Translations under genes and position numbers: made by a program
Shown here: piece after piece, positions 22,341-33,600 of the stretch
How positions within the stretch are numbered: the stretch's first letter is position 1
How the letters are laid out: every line of letters begins with the position of its first letter
The notes under the pieces: model-generated
What the model saw: the letters and a program-made list of their open reading frames with translations, nothing else
The model's database searches: none
Told to the model about the DNA's origin: nothing
Origin: Nothobranchius furzeri
Lineage: Eukaryota > Chordata > Actinopteri > Cyprinodontiformes > Nothobranchiidae
DNA length: 64,000 nt
NCBI RefSeq assembly: GCF_043380555.1
Contig: NC_091746.1
Span: 14,407,478-14,471,477, forward strand
Direction of reading: 5' to 3'

Positions 22341-24405
22341 GATCCGGTGACCTTTGGGACATGGTTTGACCCCCTTAGGAAAGTGCTATCATCATGAAAC
22401 GTTCAGATCACTTACAACTCAATAGATTCTACCTTCCTGTAACGTTTCAGCCTGATTGGACCTTGTTTTCACACAAATGGACCCAGAATGATGTGAAATT
22501 GTGCTTCGTGCAACATAATTCTGGGTGCCATTTACAAACCATAAGTGCTAATGACTCCATTCCTTTTTGTGGTTGTAGGGGCTGTTGATTGGAGTACACT
22601 AAAACAAACCTGACCTCTCTAGGACATTCAGAAGCCAAGTTATAAGCCCACAAAGGTGTAACTGGACTACTTCTTTAAAGTGACACCAGGCCCGGTGACC
22701 TTTGGGACATGGTTTGACCCCCTATGGGAATGTGAGATCATCATGAAACGTTCAGATCACTTACAACTCAATAGATTCTACCTTCTTGTAATGTTTCAGC
22801 CTGATTGGACCTTGTTTTCACACAAATGGACCCAGAATGATGTGAAATTGTGCTTCGTGCAACATAATTCTGGGTGCCATTTACAAACCATAAGGCTAAT
22901 GACTCCATTCCTTTTGTGGTTGTAGGGGCTGTTGATTGGAGTACACTAAAAATAACCTGATCTCTCTAGGACATTCAGAAGCCAAGTTATAAGCCCACAA
23001 ATGTGTAACTGGACTACTTCTTTAAATTGACACCAGATCCGGTGACCTTTGGGACATGGTTTGATCCCCTTAGGAAAGCGCTATCATCATGAAACGTTCA
23101 GATCACTTACAACTAAATAGATTCTACCTTCCTGTAACGTTTCAGCCTGATTGGACCTTGTTTTCACACAAATGAACCCAGAATGATGTGAAATTGTGCA
23201 TCGTGCAACATAATTCTGGGTGCCATTTACAAACCATAAGTGCTAATGACTCCATTCCTTTTTGTGGTTGTAGGGGCTGTTGATTGGAGTACATTAAAAC
23301 AAACCTGATTTCTCTAGGACATTCAGAAGCCAAGTTATAAGCCCACAAATGTGTAACTGGACTGCTTCTTTAAATTGACACCAGATCCGGTGACCTTTGG
23401 GACATGGTTTGACCCCCTTAGGAAAGTGCTATCATCATGAAACGTTCAGATCACTTACAACTCAATAGATTCTACCTTCTTGTAACGTATCAGCCTGATT
23501 GGACCTTGTTTTCACACAAATGGACCCAGAATGATGTGAAATTGTGCTTCGTGCAACATAATTCTGGGTGCCATTTAAAAACCATAAGTGCTAATGTCTC
23601 CATTCCTTTTTGTGGTTGTAGGGGCTGTTGATTGGAGTACACTAAAGCAAACCTGATCGCACTAGGACATTCAGAAGCCAAGTTATAAGCCCACAAATGT
23701 GTAACTGGACTACTTCTTTAAATTGACACCAGATCCGGTGACCTTTGGGACATGGTTTGACCCCCTTAGGAAAGTGCTATCATCATGAAACGTTCAGATC
23801 ACTTACAACTCAATAGATTCTACCTTCCTGTAACGTTTCAGCCGGATTGGACCTTGTTTTCACACAAATGGAACCAGAATGATGTGAAATTGTGCTTCGT
23901 GCAACATAATTCTGGGTGCCATTTACAAACCATAAGTGCTAATGACTCCATTCCTTTTTGTGGTTGTAGGGGCTGTTGATTGGAGTACACTAAAACAAAC
24001 CTGACCTCTCTAGGACATTCAGAAGCCAAGTTATAAGCCCACAAAGGTGTAACTGGACTACTTCTTTAAAGTGACACCAGGCCCGGTGACCTTTGGGACA
24101 TGGTTTGACCCCCTATGGGAATGTGAGATCATCATGAAACGTTCAGATCACTTACAACTCAATAGATTCTACCTTCTTGTAATGTTTCAGCCTGATTGGA
24201 CCTTGTTTTCACACAAATGGACCCAGAATGATGTGAAATTGTGCTTCGTGCAACATAATTCTGGGTGCCATTTACAAACCATAAGGCTAATGACTCCATT
24301 CCTTTTGTGGTTGTAGGGGCTGTTGATTGGAGTACACTAAAACAAACCTGATCTCTCTAGGACATTCAGAAGCCAAGTTATAAGCCCACAAATGTGTAAC
24401 TGGAC
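22341..24405 (+). repeat. Higher-order repeat: 4-mer unit (1391 bp), one full and one interrupted copy
   Basis: The order is a CTTCCTGTAACG monomer, a CTATGGGAATGTGAG monomer with the CCATAAGGCTAATG deletion, a GATCCCCTTAGG/GACTAAATAG-like monomer, and a GTAACGTATCAGCC monomer. It starts near 22341 and again 1391 bp later near 23732. The second copy is cut by the hAT insertion at 24406 and resumes at 25351 with the GATCCCCTTAGG monomer. This 4-mer differs in composition from the one at 560-3345. Confidence 0.7.
24398..24405. repeat. Target-site duplication, left copy (AACTGGAC)
   Basis: AACTGGAC before the element is repeated after it at 25351-25358. The empty satellite site reads TGTAACTGGACTACTTC. 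An 8-bp duplication is characteristic of hAT transposases. Confidence 0.93.
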
Positions 24406-24419
24406 TAGGGATGAGTACC
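24406..24419 (+). repeat. Left terminal inverted repeat of the hAT element
   Basis: TAGGGATGAGTACC pairs with the right end at 25337-25350 with one mismatch (A versus G at position 9). Confidence 0.9.
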
Positions 24420-24522
24420 GAATTCGGTACTTTTTAAGGTACCGACCGAATTCCATAGTACCGACCGAACACCGATTCACGTCATTTCAAACGGTGCCTC
24501 GTTTCGGTACTGCCAAGAGAGT

Positions 24523-24534
24523 TGCGCATGCGCA
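24523..24534 (+). promoter_or_regulatory. NRF1-type palindrome TGCGCATGCGCA in the hAT element
   Basis: This is an exact match to the NRF1 consensus YGCGCAYGCGCR, within a 14-bp palindrome (24522-24535). It lies about 50 bp before the ATG of the BED remnant, where a promoter of the parental transposase gene would be expected. Function here is inferred, not shown. Confidence 0.55.
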
Positions 24535-24583
24535 AAAGCGTTATGTCGCCGGTCCCTGCGAGCCCGTTGTAAACAGAGCAAGC

Positions 24584-24640
24584 ATGGTAGAAAGAACGCA
24601 CGCTAAAGCTTGGGTCCACTTCACTAAATGTGATGGGTAA
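24584..24640 (+). pseudogene. BED zinc-finger N-terminal fragment, first copy
   Basis: From an ATG, 18 codons encode a segment ending KAWVHFTKCDG and then TAA. The W-x-H/Y-F-T-K pattern is typical of the opening of BED fingers in hAT transposases and ZBED proteins (family knowledge), but the zinc-binding Cys and His residues and everything after are missing. The sequence after GATGG is GTAACTGG, so the stop may be the start of a former intron rather than a mutation. Too short to act as a protein. Confidence 0.55.
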
Positions 24641-25045
24641 CTGGGTGATGAAACTAGCGACAGACAACGATCTAAGTGAGACATCCTCATCTTAATCTGC
24701 TCCAGTAGGTAAATAAAATGTTTAAGATAACGTTACCTTGATTTGTTAGCTTCCATTTCGCTAATGGTGCGTTCGCTTTCTCCTCGGAACTCCGAATTTC
24801 CGACTAGAAGAACATGAACGCGCTCTAAAGTTTGGCTTTACTTTACTAAATGCGACGGGTGATTGGGTGAAGGTAAAACCAGTGACAACGATCTAAGTTT
24901 GAGGCATCATCGTTTTAATCTGCTCCAGCAGCTAAATAAACTGTTAAAGATAACGTTAGCTTGATATGTTAGCTTCCATTGCCACCGTTGTTATCAGCTA
25001 ATGGTGCGTTCGCTTTCTCCTCGGAAATTCTAACTTCCCAGTAGG
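24587..25045 (+). repeat. Diverged internal tandem duplication in the hAT element
   Basis: Two units, about 24587-24803 and 24804-25045, align along their length. Shared stretches include ACAACGATCTAAGT, AATCTGCTCCAG, GATAACGTTA, TTAGCTTCCATT and CTAATGGTGCGTTCGC. The second has an extra stretch near 24978-24995 (GCCACCGTTGTTATCA). They differ at many sites, so the duplication is much older than the insertion into this satellite. Confidence 0.85.
24818..24862 (+). pseudogene. BED zinc-finger N-terminal fragment, second copy
   Basis: In the second duplicated unit the aligned frame reads TRSKVWLYFTKCDG followed by TGA (within GGGTGATTGG). RSKVW is closer to the usual BED start than the first copy. 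There is no in-frame ATG just upstream, because the frame meets TGA immediately before. It is a relic inside a non-autonomous transposon. Confidence 0.55.
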
Positions 25046-25336
25046 AAAAATCAAATGAAAAAGGACGGCAAAAGGAATAAAGATACACAGTAAAGATGTT
25101 TGCTTCAGTTTAATTATCAGCTTATAAAACTACAAGGACGATGTTAAAATACAAACTTGTATGTTATTTATCGTGATATTTATCAAATATGGTTATATAT
25201 AGAGAAAAATATATATTTAATTATAAAAGAGAATTAAAATAATAAACACTCAAAAGTATCGAAAATTGGTACCGTTAAGTACCGGTATCGACTCGTAGGT
25301 ACCGGGAATTAGTACCGGATCGATTCAAATGTCAAA

Positions 25337-25350
25337 GGTACCCATCCCTA
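25337..25350 (-). repeat. Right terminal inverted repeat of the hAT element
   Basis: Reads TAGGGATGGGTACC on the minus strand, matching the left end at 13 of 14 positions. Confidence 0.9.
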
Positions 25351-25358
25351 AACTGGAC
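25351..25358. repeat. Target-site duplication, right copy (AACTGGAC)
   Basis: Identical to 24398-24405. The satellite resumes here in register with CTGGACTACTTC. Confidence 0.93.
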
Positions 25359-25729
25359 TACTTCTTTAAATTGACACCAGATCCGGTGACCTTTGGGACA
25401 TGGTTTGATCCCCTTAGGAAAGCGCTATCATCATGAAACGTTCAGATCACTTACAACTAAATAGATTCTACCTTCCTGTAACGTTTCAGCCTGATTGGAC
25501 CTTGTTTTCACACAAATGAACCCAGAATGATGTGAAATTGTGCTTCGTGCAACATAATTCTGGGTGCCATTTACAAACCATAAATGCTAATGACTCCATT
25601 CCTTTTTGTGGTTGTAGCGGCTGTTGATTGGAGTACATTAAAACAAACCTGATCTCTCTAGGACATTCAGAAGCCAAGTTATAAGCCAACAAACGTGTAA
25701 CTGGACTACTTCTTTAAAGTGACACTTGG

Positions 25730-28700
25730 CCCGGTGACCTTTGGGACATGGTTTGACCCCCTATAGGAATGTGCGATCATCTTGAAACGTTCAGATCACT
25801 TACAACTCAATAGATTCTACCTTCTTGTAGCGTTTCAGCCGGATTGGACCTTGTTTTCACACAAATTGACCCAGAATGATGTGAAATTGTGCTTCGTGCA
25901 ACATAATTCTGGGTGCCACTTACAAACCATAAGTGCTAATGACTCCATTCCTTTTTGTGGTTGTAGGGGCTGTTGATTGGAGTACATTAAAACAAACCTG
26001 ATCTCTCTAGGACATTCATAAGCCAAGTTATAAGCCCACAAATGTGTAACTGGACTACTTCTTTAAATTGACACCAGATCCAGTGACCTTTGGGACATGG
26101 TTTGACCCCCTTAGGAAAGTGCTATCATCATGAAACGTTCAGATCAGTTACAACTCAATAGATTCTACCTTCCTGTAACGTTTCAGCCTGATTGGACCTT
26201 GTTTTCACACAAATGAACCCAGAATGATGTGAAATTGTGCTTCGTGCAACATAATTCTGGGTGCCATTTAAAAACCACAAGTGCTAATGACTCCATTCCT
26301 TTTTGTAGTTGTAGGGACTGTTGATTGGAGTACACTAAAATAAACCTGATCTCTCTAGGACATTCAGAAGCCAAGTTATAAGCCCACAAATGTGAAACTG
26401 GACTACTTCTTTAAATTGACACCAGATCCGGTGACCTTTGGGACATGGTTTGACCCCCTTAGGAAAGTGCTATCATCATGAAACGTTCAGATCACTTACA
26501 ACTCAATAGATTCTACCTTCCTGTAACGTTTCAGCCTGATTGGACCTTGTTTTCACACAAATGGACCCAGAATGATGTGAAATTGTGCTTCGTGCAACAT
26601 AACTCTGGGTGCCATTTACAAACCATAAGCGCTAATGACTCCATTCCTTTTTGTGGTTGTAGGGGCTGTTGATTGGAGTACACTAAAACAAACCTAACCT
26701 CTCTAGGACATTCAGAAGCCAAGTTATAAGCCCACAAAGGTGTAACTGGACTACTTCTTTAAAGTGACACCAGGCCCGGTGACCTTTGGGACATGGTTTT
26801 ACCCCCTATATGATTGTGCGATCATCTTGAAATGTTCAGATCACTTACAACTCAATAGATTCTACCTTCTTGTAGCGTTTCAGCCTGATTGGACCTTGTT
26901 TTCACACAAATGGACCCAGAATGATGTGAAATTGTGCTTCGTGCAACATAATTCTGGGTGCCATTTACAAACCATAAGGCTAATGACTCCATTCCTTTTG
27001 TGGTTGTAGGGGCTGTTGATTGGAGTACACTAAAACAAACCTGATCTCTCTAGGACATTCAGAAGTCAAGTTATAAGCCCACAAATGTGTAACTGGACTA
27101 CTTCTTTAAATTGACACCAGATCCGGTGACCTTTGGGACATGGTTTGATCCCCTTAGGAAAGCGCTATCATCATGAAACGTTCAGATCACTTACAACTAA
27201 ATAGATTCTACCTTCCTGTAACGTTTCAGCCTGATTGGACCTTGTTTTCACACAAATGAACCCAGAATGATGTGAAATTGTGCTTCGTGCAACATAATTC
27301 TGGGTGCCATTTACAAACCATAAATGCTAATGACTCCATTCCTTTTTGTGGTTGTAGGGGCTGTTGATTGGAGTACATTAAAACAAACCTGATTTCTCTA
27401 GGACATTCAGAAGCCAAGTTATAAGCCCACAAATGTGTAACTGGACTGCTTCTTTAAATTGACACCAGATCCGGTGACATTTGGGACATGGTTTGACCCC
27501 CTTAGGAAAGTGCTATCATCATGAAACGTTCAGATCACTTACAACTCAATAGATTCTACCTTCTTGTAACGGATCAGCCTGATTGGACCTTGTTTTCACA
27601 CAAATGGACCCAGAATGATGTGAAATTGTGCTTCGTGCAACATAATTCTGGGTGCCATTTACAAACCATAAGTGCTAATGACTCCATTCCTTTTTGTGGT
27701 TGTAGGGGCTGTTGATTGGAGTATACTAAAACAAACCTGATCTCTCTAGGACATTCAGAAGCCAAGTTATAAGCCCACAAATGTGTAACTGGACTACTTC
27801 TTTAAATTGACACCAGATCCGGTGACATTTGGGACATGGTTTGACCCCCTTAGGAAAGCACTATCATCATGAAACGTTCAGATCACTTACAACTCAATAG
27901 ATTCTAGCTTCCAGTAACGTTTCAGCCTGATTGGACCTTGTTTTCACACAAATGAACCCAGAATGATGTGAAATTGTGCTTCTTGCAAAATAATTCTGGG
28001 TGCCATTTACAAACCATAAGTGCTAATGACTCCATTCCTTTTTGTGGTTGTAGGGGCTGTTGATTGGAGTACACTAAAACAAACCTAACCTCTCTAGGAC
28101 ATTCAGAAGCCAAGTTATAAGCCCACAAAGGTGTAACTGGACTACTTCTTTAAATTGACACCCGGCCCGGTGACCTTTGGGACATGGTTTGACCCCCTAT
28201 AGGAATGTGCGATCATCTTGAAACGTTCAGATCACTTACAACTCAATAGATTCTACCTTCTTGTAGCGTTTCAGCCGGATTGGACCTTGTTTTCACACAA
28301 ATTGACCCAGAATGATGTGAAATTGTGCTTCGTGCAACATAATTCTGGGTGCCACTTACAAACTATAAGTGCTAATGACTCCATTCCTTTTTGTGGTTGT
28401 AGGGGCTGTTGATTGGAGTACATTAAAACAAACCTGATCTCTCTAGGACATTCAGAAGCCAAGTTATAAGCCCACAAATGTGTAACTGGACTACTTCTTT
28501 AAATTGACACCAGATCCAGTGACCTTTGGGACATGGTTTGACCCCCTTAGGAAAGTGCTATCATCATGAAACGTTCAGATCAGTTACAACTCAATAGATT
28601 CTACCTTCCTGTAACGTTTCAGCCTGATTGGACCTTGTTTTCACACAAATGAACCCAGAATGATGTGAAATTGTGCTTCGTGCAACATAATTCTGGGTGC

Positions 28701-30600
28701 CATTTAAAAACCATAAGTGCTAATGACTCCATTCCTTTTTGTAGTTGTAGGGACTGTTGATTGGAGTACACTAAAATAAACCTGATCTCTCTAGGACATT
28801 CAGAAGCCAAGTTATAAGCCCACAAATGTGTAACTGGACTACTTCTTTAAATTGACACCAGATCCGGTGACCTTTGGGACATGGTTTGACCCCCTTAGGA
28901 AAGTGCTATCATCATGAAATGTTCAGATCACTTACAACTCAATAGATTCTACCTTCCTGTAACGTTTCAGCCTGATTGGACCTTGTTTTCACACAAATGG
29001 ACCCAGAATGATGTGAAATTGTGCTTCGTGCAACATAATTCTGGGTGCCATTTACAAACCATAAGTGCTAATGACTCCATTCCTTTTTGTGGTTGTAGGG
29101 GCTGTTGATTGGAGTACACTAAAACAAACCTAACCTCTCTAGGACATTCAGAAGCCAAGTTATAAGCCCACAAAGGTGTAACTGGACTACTTCTTTAAAG
29201 TGACACCAGGCCCGGTGACCTTTGGGACATGGTTTTACCCCCTATATGATTGTGCGATCATCTTGAAATGTTCAGATCACTTACAACTCAATAGATTCTA
29301 CCTTCTTGTAGCGTTTCAGCCTGATTGGACCTTGTTTTCACACAAATGGACCCAGAATGATGTGAAATTGTGCTTCGTGCAACATAATTCTGGGTGCCAT
29401 TTACAAACCATAAGTGCTAATGACTCCATTCCTTTTTGTGGTTGTAGGGGCTGTTGATTGGAGTACACTAAAACAAACCTGATCTCTCTAGGACATTCAG
29501 AAGCCAAGTTATAAGCCCACAAATGTGTAACTGGACTACTTCTTTAAATTGACACCAGATCCGGTGATCTTTGGGACATGGTTTGACCCCCTTAGGAAAG
29601 TGCTATCATCATGAAACGTTCAGATCACTTACAACTCAGTAGATTCTACCTTCCTGTAACGTTTCAGCCTGATTGGACCTTGTTTTCACACAAATGAACC
29701 CAGAATGATGTGAAAATGTGCTTCGTGCAACATAATTCTGGGTGCCATTTAAAAACCATAAGGGCTAATGACTCCATTCCTTTTTGTGGTTGTAGGGGCT
29801 GTTGATTGGAGTACACTAAAACAAACCTGACCTCTCTAGGACATTCAGAAGCCAAGTTATAAGCCCACAAAGGTATAACTGGACTACTTCTTTAAAGTGA
29901 CACCAGGCCCGGTGACCTTTGGGACATGGTTTGACCCCCTATGGGAATGTGAGATCATCATGAAACGTTCAGATCACTTACAACTCAATAGATTCTACCT
30001 TCTTGTAATGTTTCAGCCTGATTGGACCTTGTTTTCACACAAATGGACCCAGAATGATGTGAAATTGTGCTTCGTGCAACATAATTCTGGGTGCCATTTA
30101 CAAACCATAAGGCTAATGACTCCATTCCTTTTGTGGTTGTAGGGGCTGTTGATTGGAGTACACTAAAACAAACCTGATCTCTCTAGGACATTCAGAAGCC
30201 AAGTTATAAGCCCACAAATGTGTAACTGGACTACTTCTTCAAATTGACACCAGATCCGGTGACCTTTGGGACATGGTTTGATCCCCTTAGGAAAGCGCTA
30301 TCATCATGAAACGTTCAGATCACTTACAACTAAATAGATTCTACCTTCCTGTAACGTTTCAGCCTGATTGGACCTTGTTTTCACACAAATGAACCCAGAA
30401 TGATGTGAAATTGTGCTTCGTGCAACATAATTCTGGGTGCCATTTACAAACCATAAATGCTAATGACTCCATTCCTTTTTGTGGTTGTAGGGGCTGTTGA
30501 TTGGAGTACATTAAAACAAACCTGATTTCTCTAGGACATTCAGAAGCCAAGTTATAAGCCCACAAATGTGTAACTGGACTGCTTCTTTAAATTGACACCA
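25730..30600 (+). repeat. Higher-order repeat domain with 7- and 9-monomer spacing
   Basis: A run of CAAATTGACCC, GATCAGTT/CTAAAATAAACC, CTTCCTGTAACG and CTATATGATTGTGCG monomers starts near 25782, recurs at 28218 (2436 bp, 7 monomers) and again at 31351 (3133 bp, 9 monomers). The 7-monomer version contains a chimeric monomer at about 26764-27100 that explains the missing two monomers. It leads into the 14-mer domain. Confidence 0.7.
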
Positions 30601-33600
30601 GATCCGGTGACCTTTGGGACATGGTTTGACCCCCTTAGGAAAGTGCTATCATCATGAAACGTTCAGATCACTTACAACTCAATAGATTCTACCTTCTTGT
30701 AACGGATCAGCCTGATTGGACCTTGTTTTCACACAAATGGACCCAGAATGATGTGAAATTGTGCTTCGTGCAACATAATTCTGGGTGCCATTTACAAACC
30801 ATAAGTGCTAATGACTCCATTCCTTTTTGTGGTTGTAGGGGCTGTTGATTGGAGTATACTAAAACAAACCTGATCTCTCTAGGACATTCAGAAGCCAAGT
30901 TATAAGCCCACAAATGTGTAACTGGACTACTTCTTTAAATTGACACCAGATCCGGTGACATTTGGGACATGGTTTGACCCCCTTAGGAAAGCACTATCAT
31001 CATGAAATGTTCAGATCACTTACAACTCAATAGATTCTAGCTTCCAGTAACGTTTCAGCCTGATTGGACCTTGTTTTCACACAAATGAACCCAGAATGAT
31101 GTGAAATTGTGCTTCGTGCAAAATAATTCTGGGTGCCATTTACAAACCATAAGTGCTAATGACTCCATTCCTTTTTGTGGTTGTAGGGGCTGTTGATTGG
31201 AGTACAGTAAAACAAACCTAACCTCTCTAGGACATTCAGAAGCCAAGTTAAAAGCCCACAAAGGTGTAACTGGACTACTTCTTTAAATTGACACCTGGCC
31301 CGGTGACCTTTGGGACATGGTTTGACCCCCTATAGGAATGTGCGATCATCTTGAAACGTTCAGATCACTTACAAGTCAATAGATTCTACCTTCTTGTAGC
31401 GTTTCAGCCGGATTGGACCTTGTTTTCACACAAATTGACCCAGAATGATGTGAAATTGTGCTTCGTGCAACATAATTCTGGGTGCCACTTACAAAGTATA
31501 AGTGCTAATGACTCCATTCCTTTTTGTGGTTGTAGGGGCTGTTGATTGGAGTACATTAAAACAAACCTGATCTCTCTAGGACATTCAGAAGCCAAGTTAT
31601 AAGTCCACAAATGTGTAACTGGACTACTTCTTTAAATTGACACCAGATCCAGTGACCTTTGGGACATGGTTTGACCCCCTTAGGAAAGTGCTATCATCAT
31701 GAAACGTTCAGATCAGTTACAACTCAATAGATTCTACCTTCCTGTAACGTTTCAGCCTGATTGGACCTTGTTTTCACACAAATGAACCCAGAATGATGTG
31801 AAATTGTGCTTCGTGCAACATAATTCTGGGTGCCATTTAAAAACCATAAGTGCTAATGACTCCATTCCTTTTTGTAGTTGTAGGGACTGTTGATTGGAGT
31901 ACACTAAAATAAACCTGATCTCTCTAGGACATTCAGAAGCCAAGTTATAAGCCCACAAATGTGTAACTGGACTACTTCTTTAAATTGACACCAGATCCGG
32001 TGACCTTTGGGACATGGTTTGACCCCCTTAGGAAAGTGCTATCATCATGAAACGTTCAGATCACTTACAACTCAATAGATTCTACCTTCCTGTAACGTTT
32101 CAGCCTGATTGGACCTTGTTTTCACACAAATGGACCCAGAATGATGTGAAATTGTGATTCGTGCAACATAATTCTGGGTGCCATTTTCAAACCATAAGTG
32201 CTAATGACTCCATTCCTTTTTGTGGTTGTAGGGGCTGTTGATTGGAGTACACTAAAACAAACCTAACCTCTCTAGGACATTCAGAAGCCAAGTTATAAGC
32301 CCACAAAGGTGTAACTGGACTACTTCTTTAAAGTGACACCAGGCCCGGTGACCTTTGGGACATGGTTTTACCCCCTATATGATTGTGCGATCATCTTGAA
32401 ATGTTCAGATCACTTACAACTCAATAGATTCTACCTTCTTGTAGCGTTTCAGCCTGAATGGACCTTGTTTTCACACAAATGGACCCAGAATGATGTGAAA
32501 TTGTGCTTCGTGCAACATAATTCTGGGTGCCATTTACAAACCATAAGTGCTAATGACTCCATTCCTTTTTGTGGTTGTAGGGGCTGTTGATTGGAGTACA
32601 CTAAAACAAACCTGATCTCTCTAGGACATTCAGAAGCCAAGTTATAATCCCACAAAGGTGTAACTGGACTACTTCTTTAAAGTGACACCAGGCCCGGTGA
32701 CCTTTGGGACATGGTTTGACCCCCTATGGGAATGTGAGATCATCATGAAACGTTCAGATCACTTACAACTCAATAGATTCTACCTTCTTGTAATGTTTCA
32801 GCCTGATTGGACCTTGTTTTCACACAAATGGACCCAGAATGATGTGAAATTGTGCTTCGTGCAACATAATTCTGGGTGCCATTTACAAACCATAAATGCT
32901 AATGACTCCATTCCTTTTTGTGGTTGTAGGGGCTGTTGATTGGAGTACATTAAAACAAACCTGATTTCTCTAGGACATTCAGAAGCCAAGTTATAAGCCC
33001 ACAAATGTGTAACTGGACTGCTTCTTTAAATTGACACCAGATCCGGTGACCTTTGGGACATGGTTTGACCCCCTTATGAAAGTGCTATCATCATGAAACG
33101 TTCAGATCACTTACAACTCAATAGATTCTACCTTCTTGTAACGGATCAGCCTGATTGGACCTTGTTTTCACAAATGGACCCAGAATGATGTGAAATTGTG
33201 CTTCGTGCAACATAATTCTGGGTGCCATTTACAAACCATAAGTGCTAATGACTCCATTCCTTTTTGTGGTTGTAGGGGCTGTTGATTGGAGTATACTAAA
33301 ACAAACCTGATCTCTCTAGGACATTCAGAAGCCAAGTTATAAGCCCACAAATGTGTAACTGGACTACTTCTTTAAATTGACACCAGATCCGGTGACATTT
33401 GGGACATGGTTTGACCCCCTTAGGAAAGCACTATCATCATGAAACGTTCAGATCACTTACAACTCAATAGATTCTAGCTTCCAGTAACGTTTCAGCCTGA
33501 TTGGACCTTGTTTTCACACAAATGAACCCAGAATGATGTGAAATTGTGCTTCGTGCAAAATAATTCTGGGTGCCATTTACAAACCATAAGTGCTAATGAC

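Larger units (their letters stand above)
18286..24405 (+). repeat. Satellite array, block 2 (about 17.6 monomers)
   Basis: The ~348-bp satellite continues in the same orientation as block 1. Subtypes mix more than in block 1. Small private indels are visible: a 4-bp loss at about 19637 (GATCACAACTC), a 3-bp loss at about 20240 and again at about 20932 (ACTACTTTAAA), and one-base losses in CCATAAGGCTAATG and CCTTTTGTGG at about 22893-22915, shared with about 24284-24306. The block ends where the hAT element begins. It holds no gene. Confidence 0.97.
24406..25350 (+). mobile_element. Non-autonomous hAT-type DNA transposon (945 bp)
   Basis: The sequence is unrelated to the satellite. It starts TAGGGATGAGTACC and ends with the reverse complement TAGGGATGGGTACC, 13 of 14 matching, flanked by an 8-bp duplication. 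Subterminal regions are rich in GGTACCG-like motifs on both ends, which in hAT elements usually bind transposase. No transposase core is encoded. Two copies of a short BED-finger start (24584-24640 and 24818-24862) sit in an internal tandem duplication, so it appears to be an internally deleted relative of a BED-finger hAT element. The 3' part (about 25150-25256) is AT-rich with no visible gene. Orientation is set by the BED remnants. Confidence 0.92.

Noticed and set aside
24392..24640. An 82-residue frame starting in the satellite and entering the hAT element
   Set aside because: It crosses the insertion junction. Only its last 18 codons, from 24584, resemble a real protein segment.
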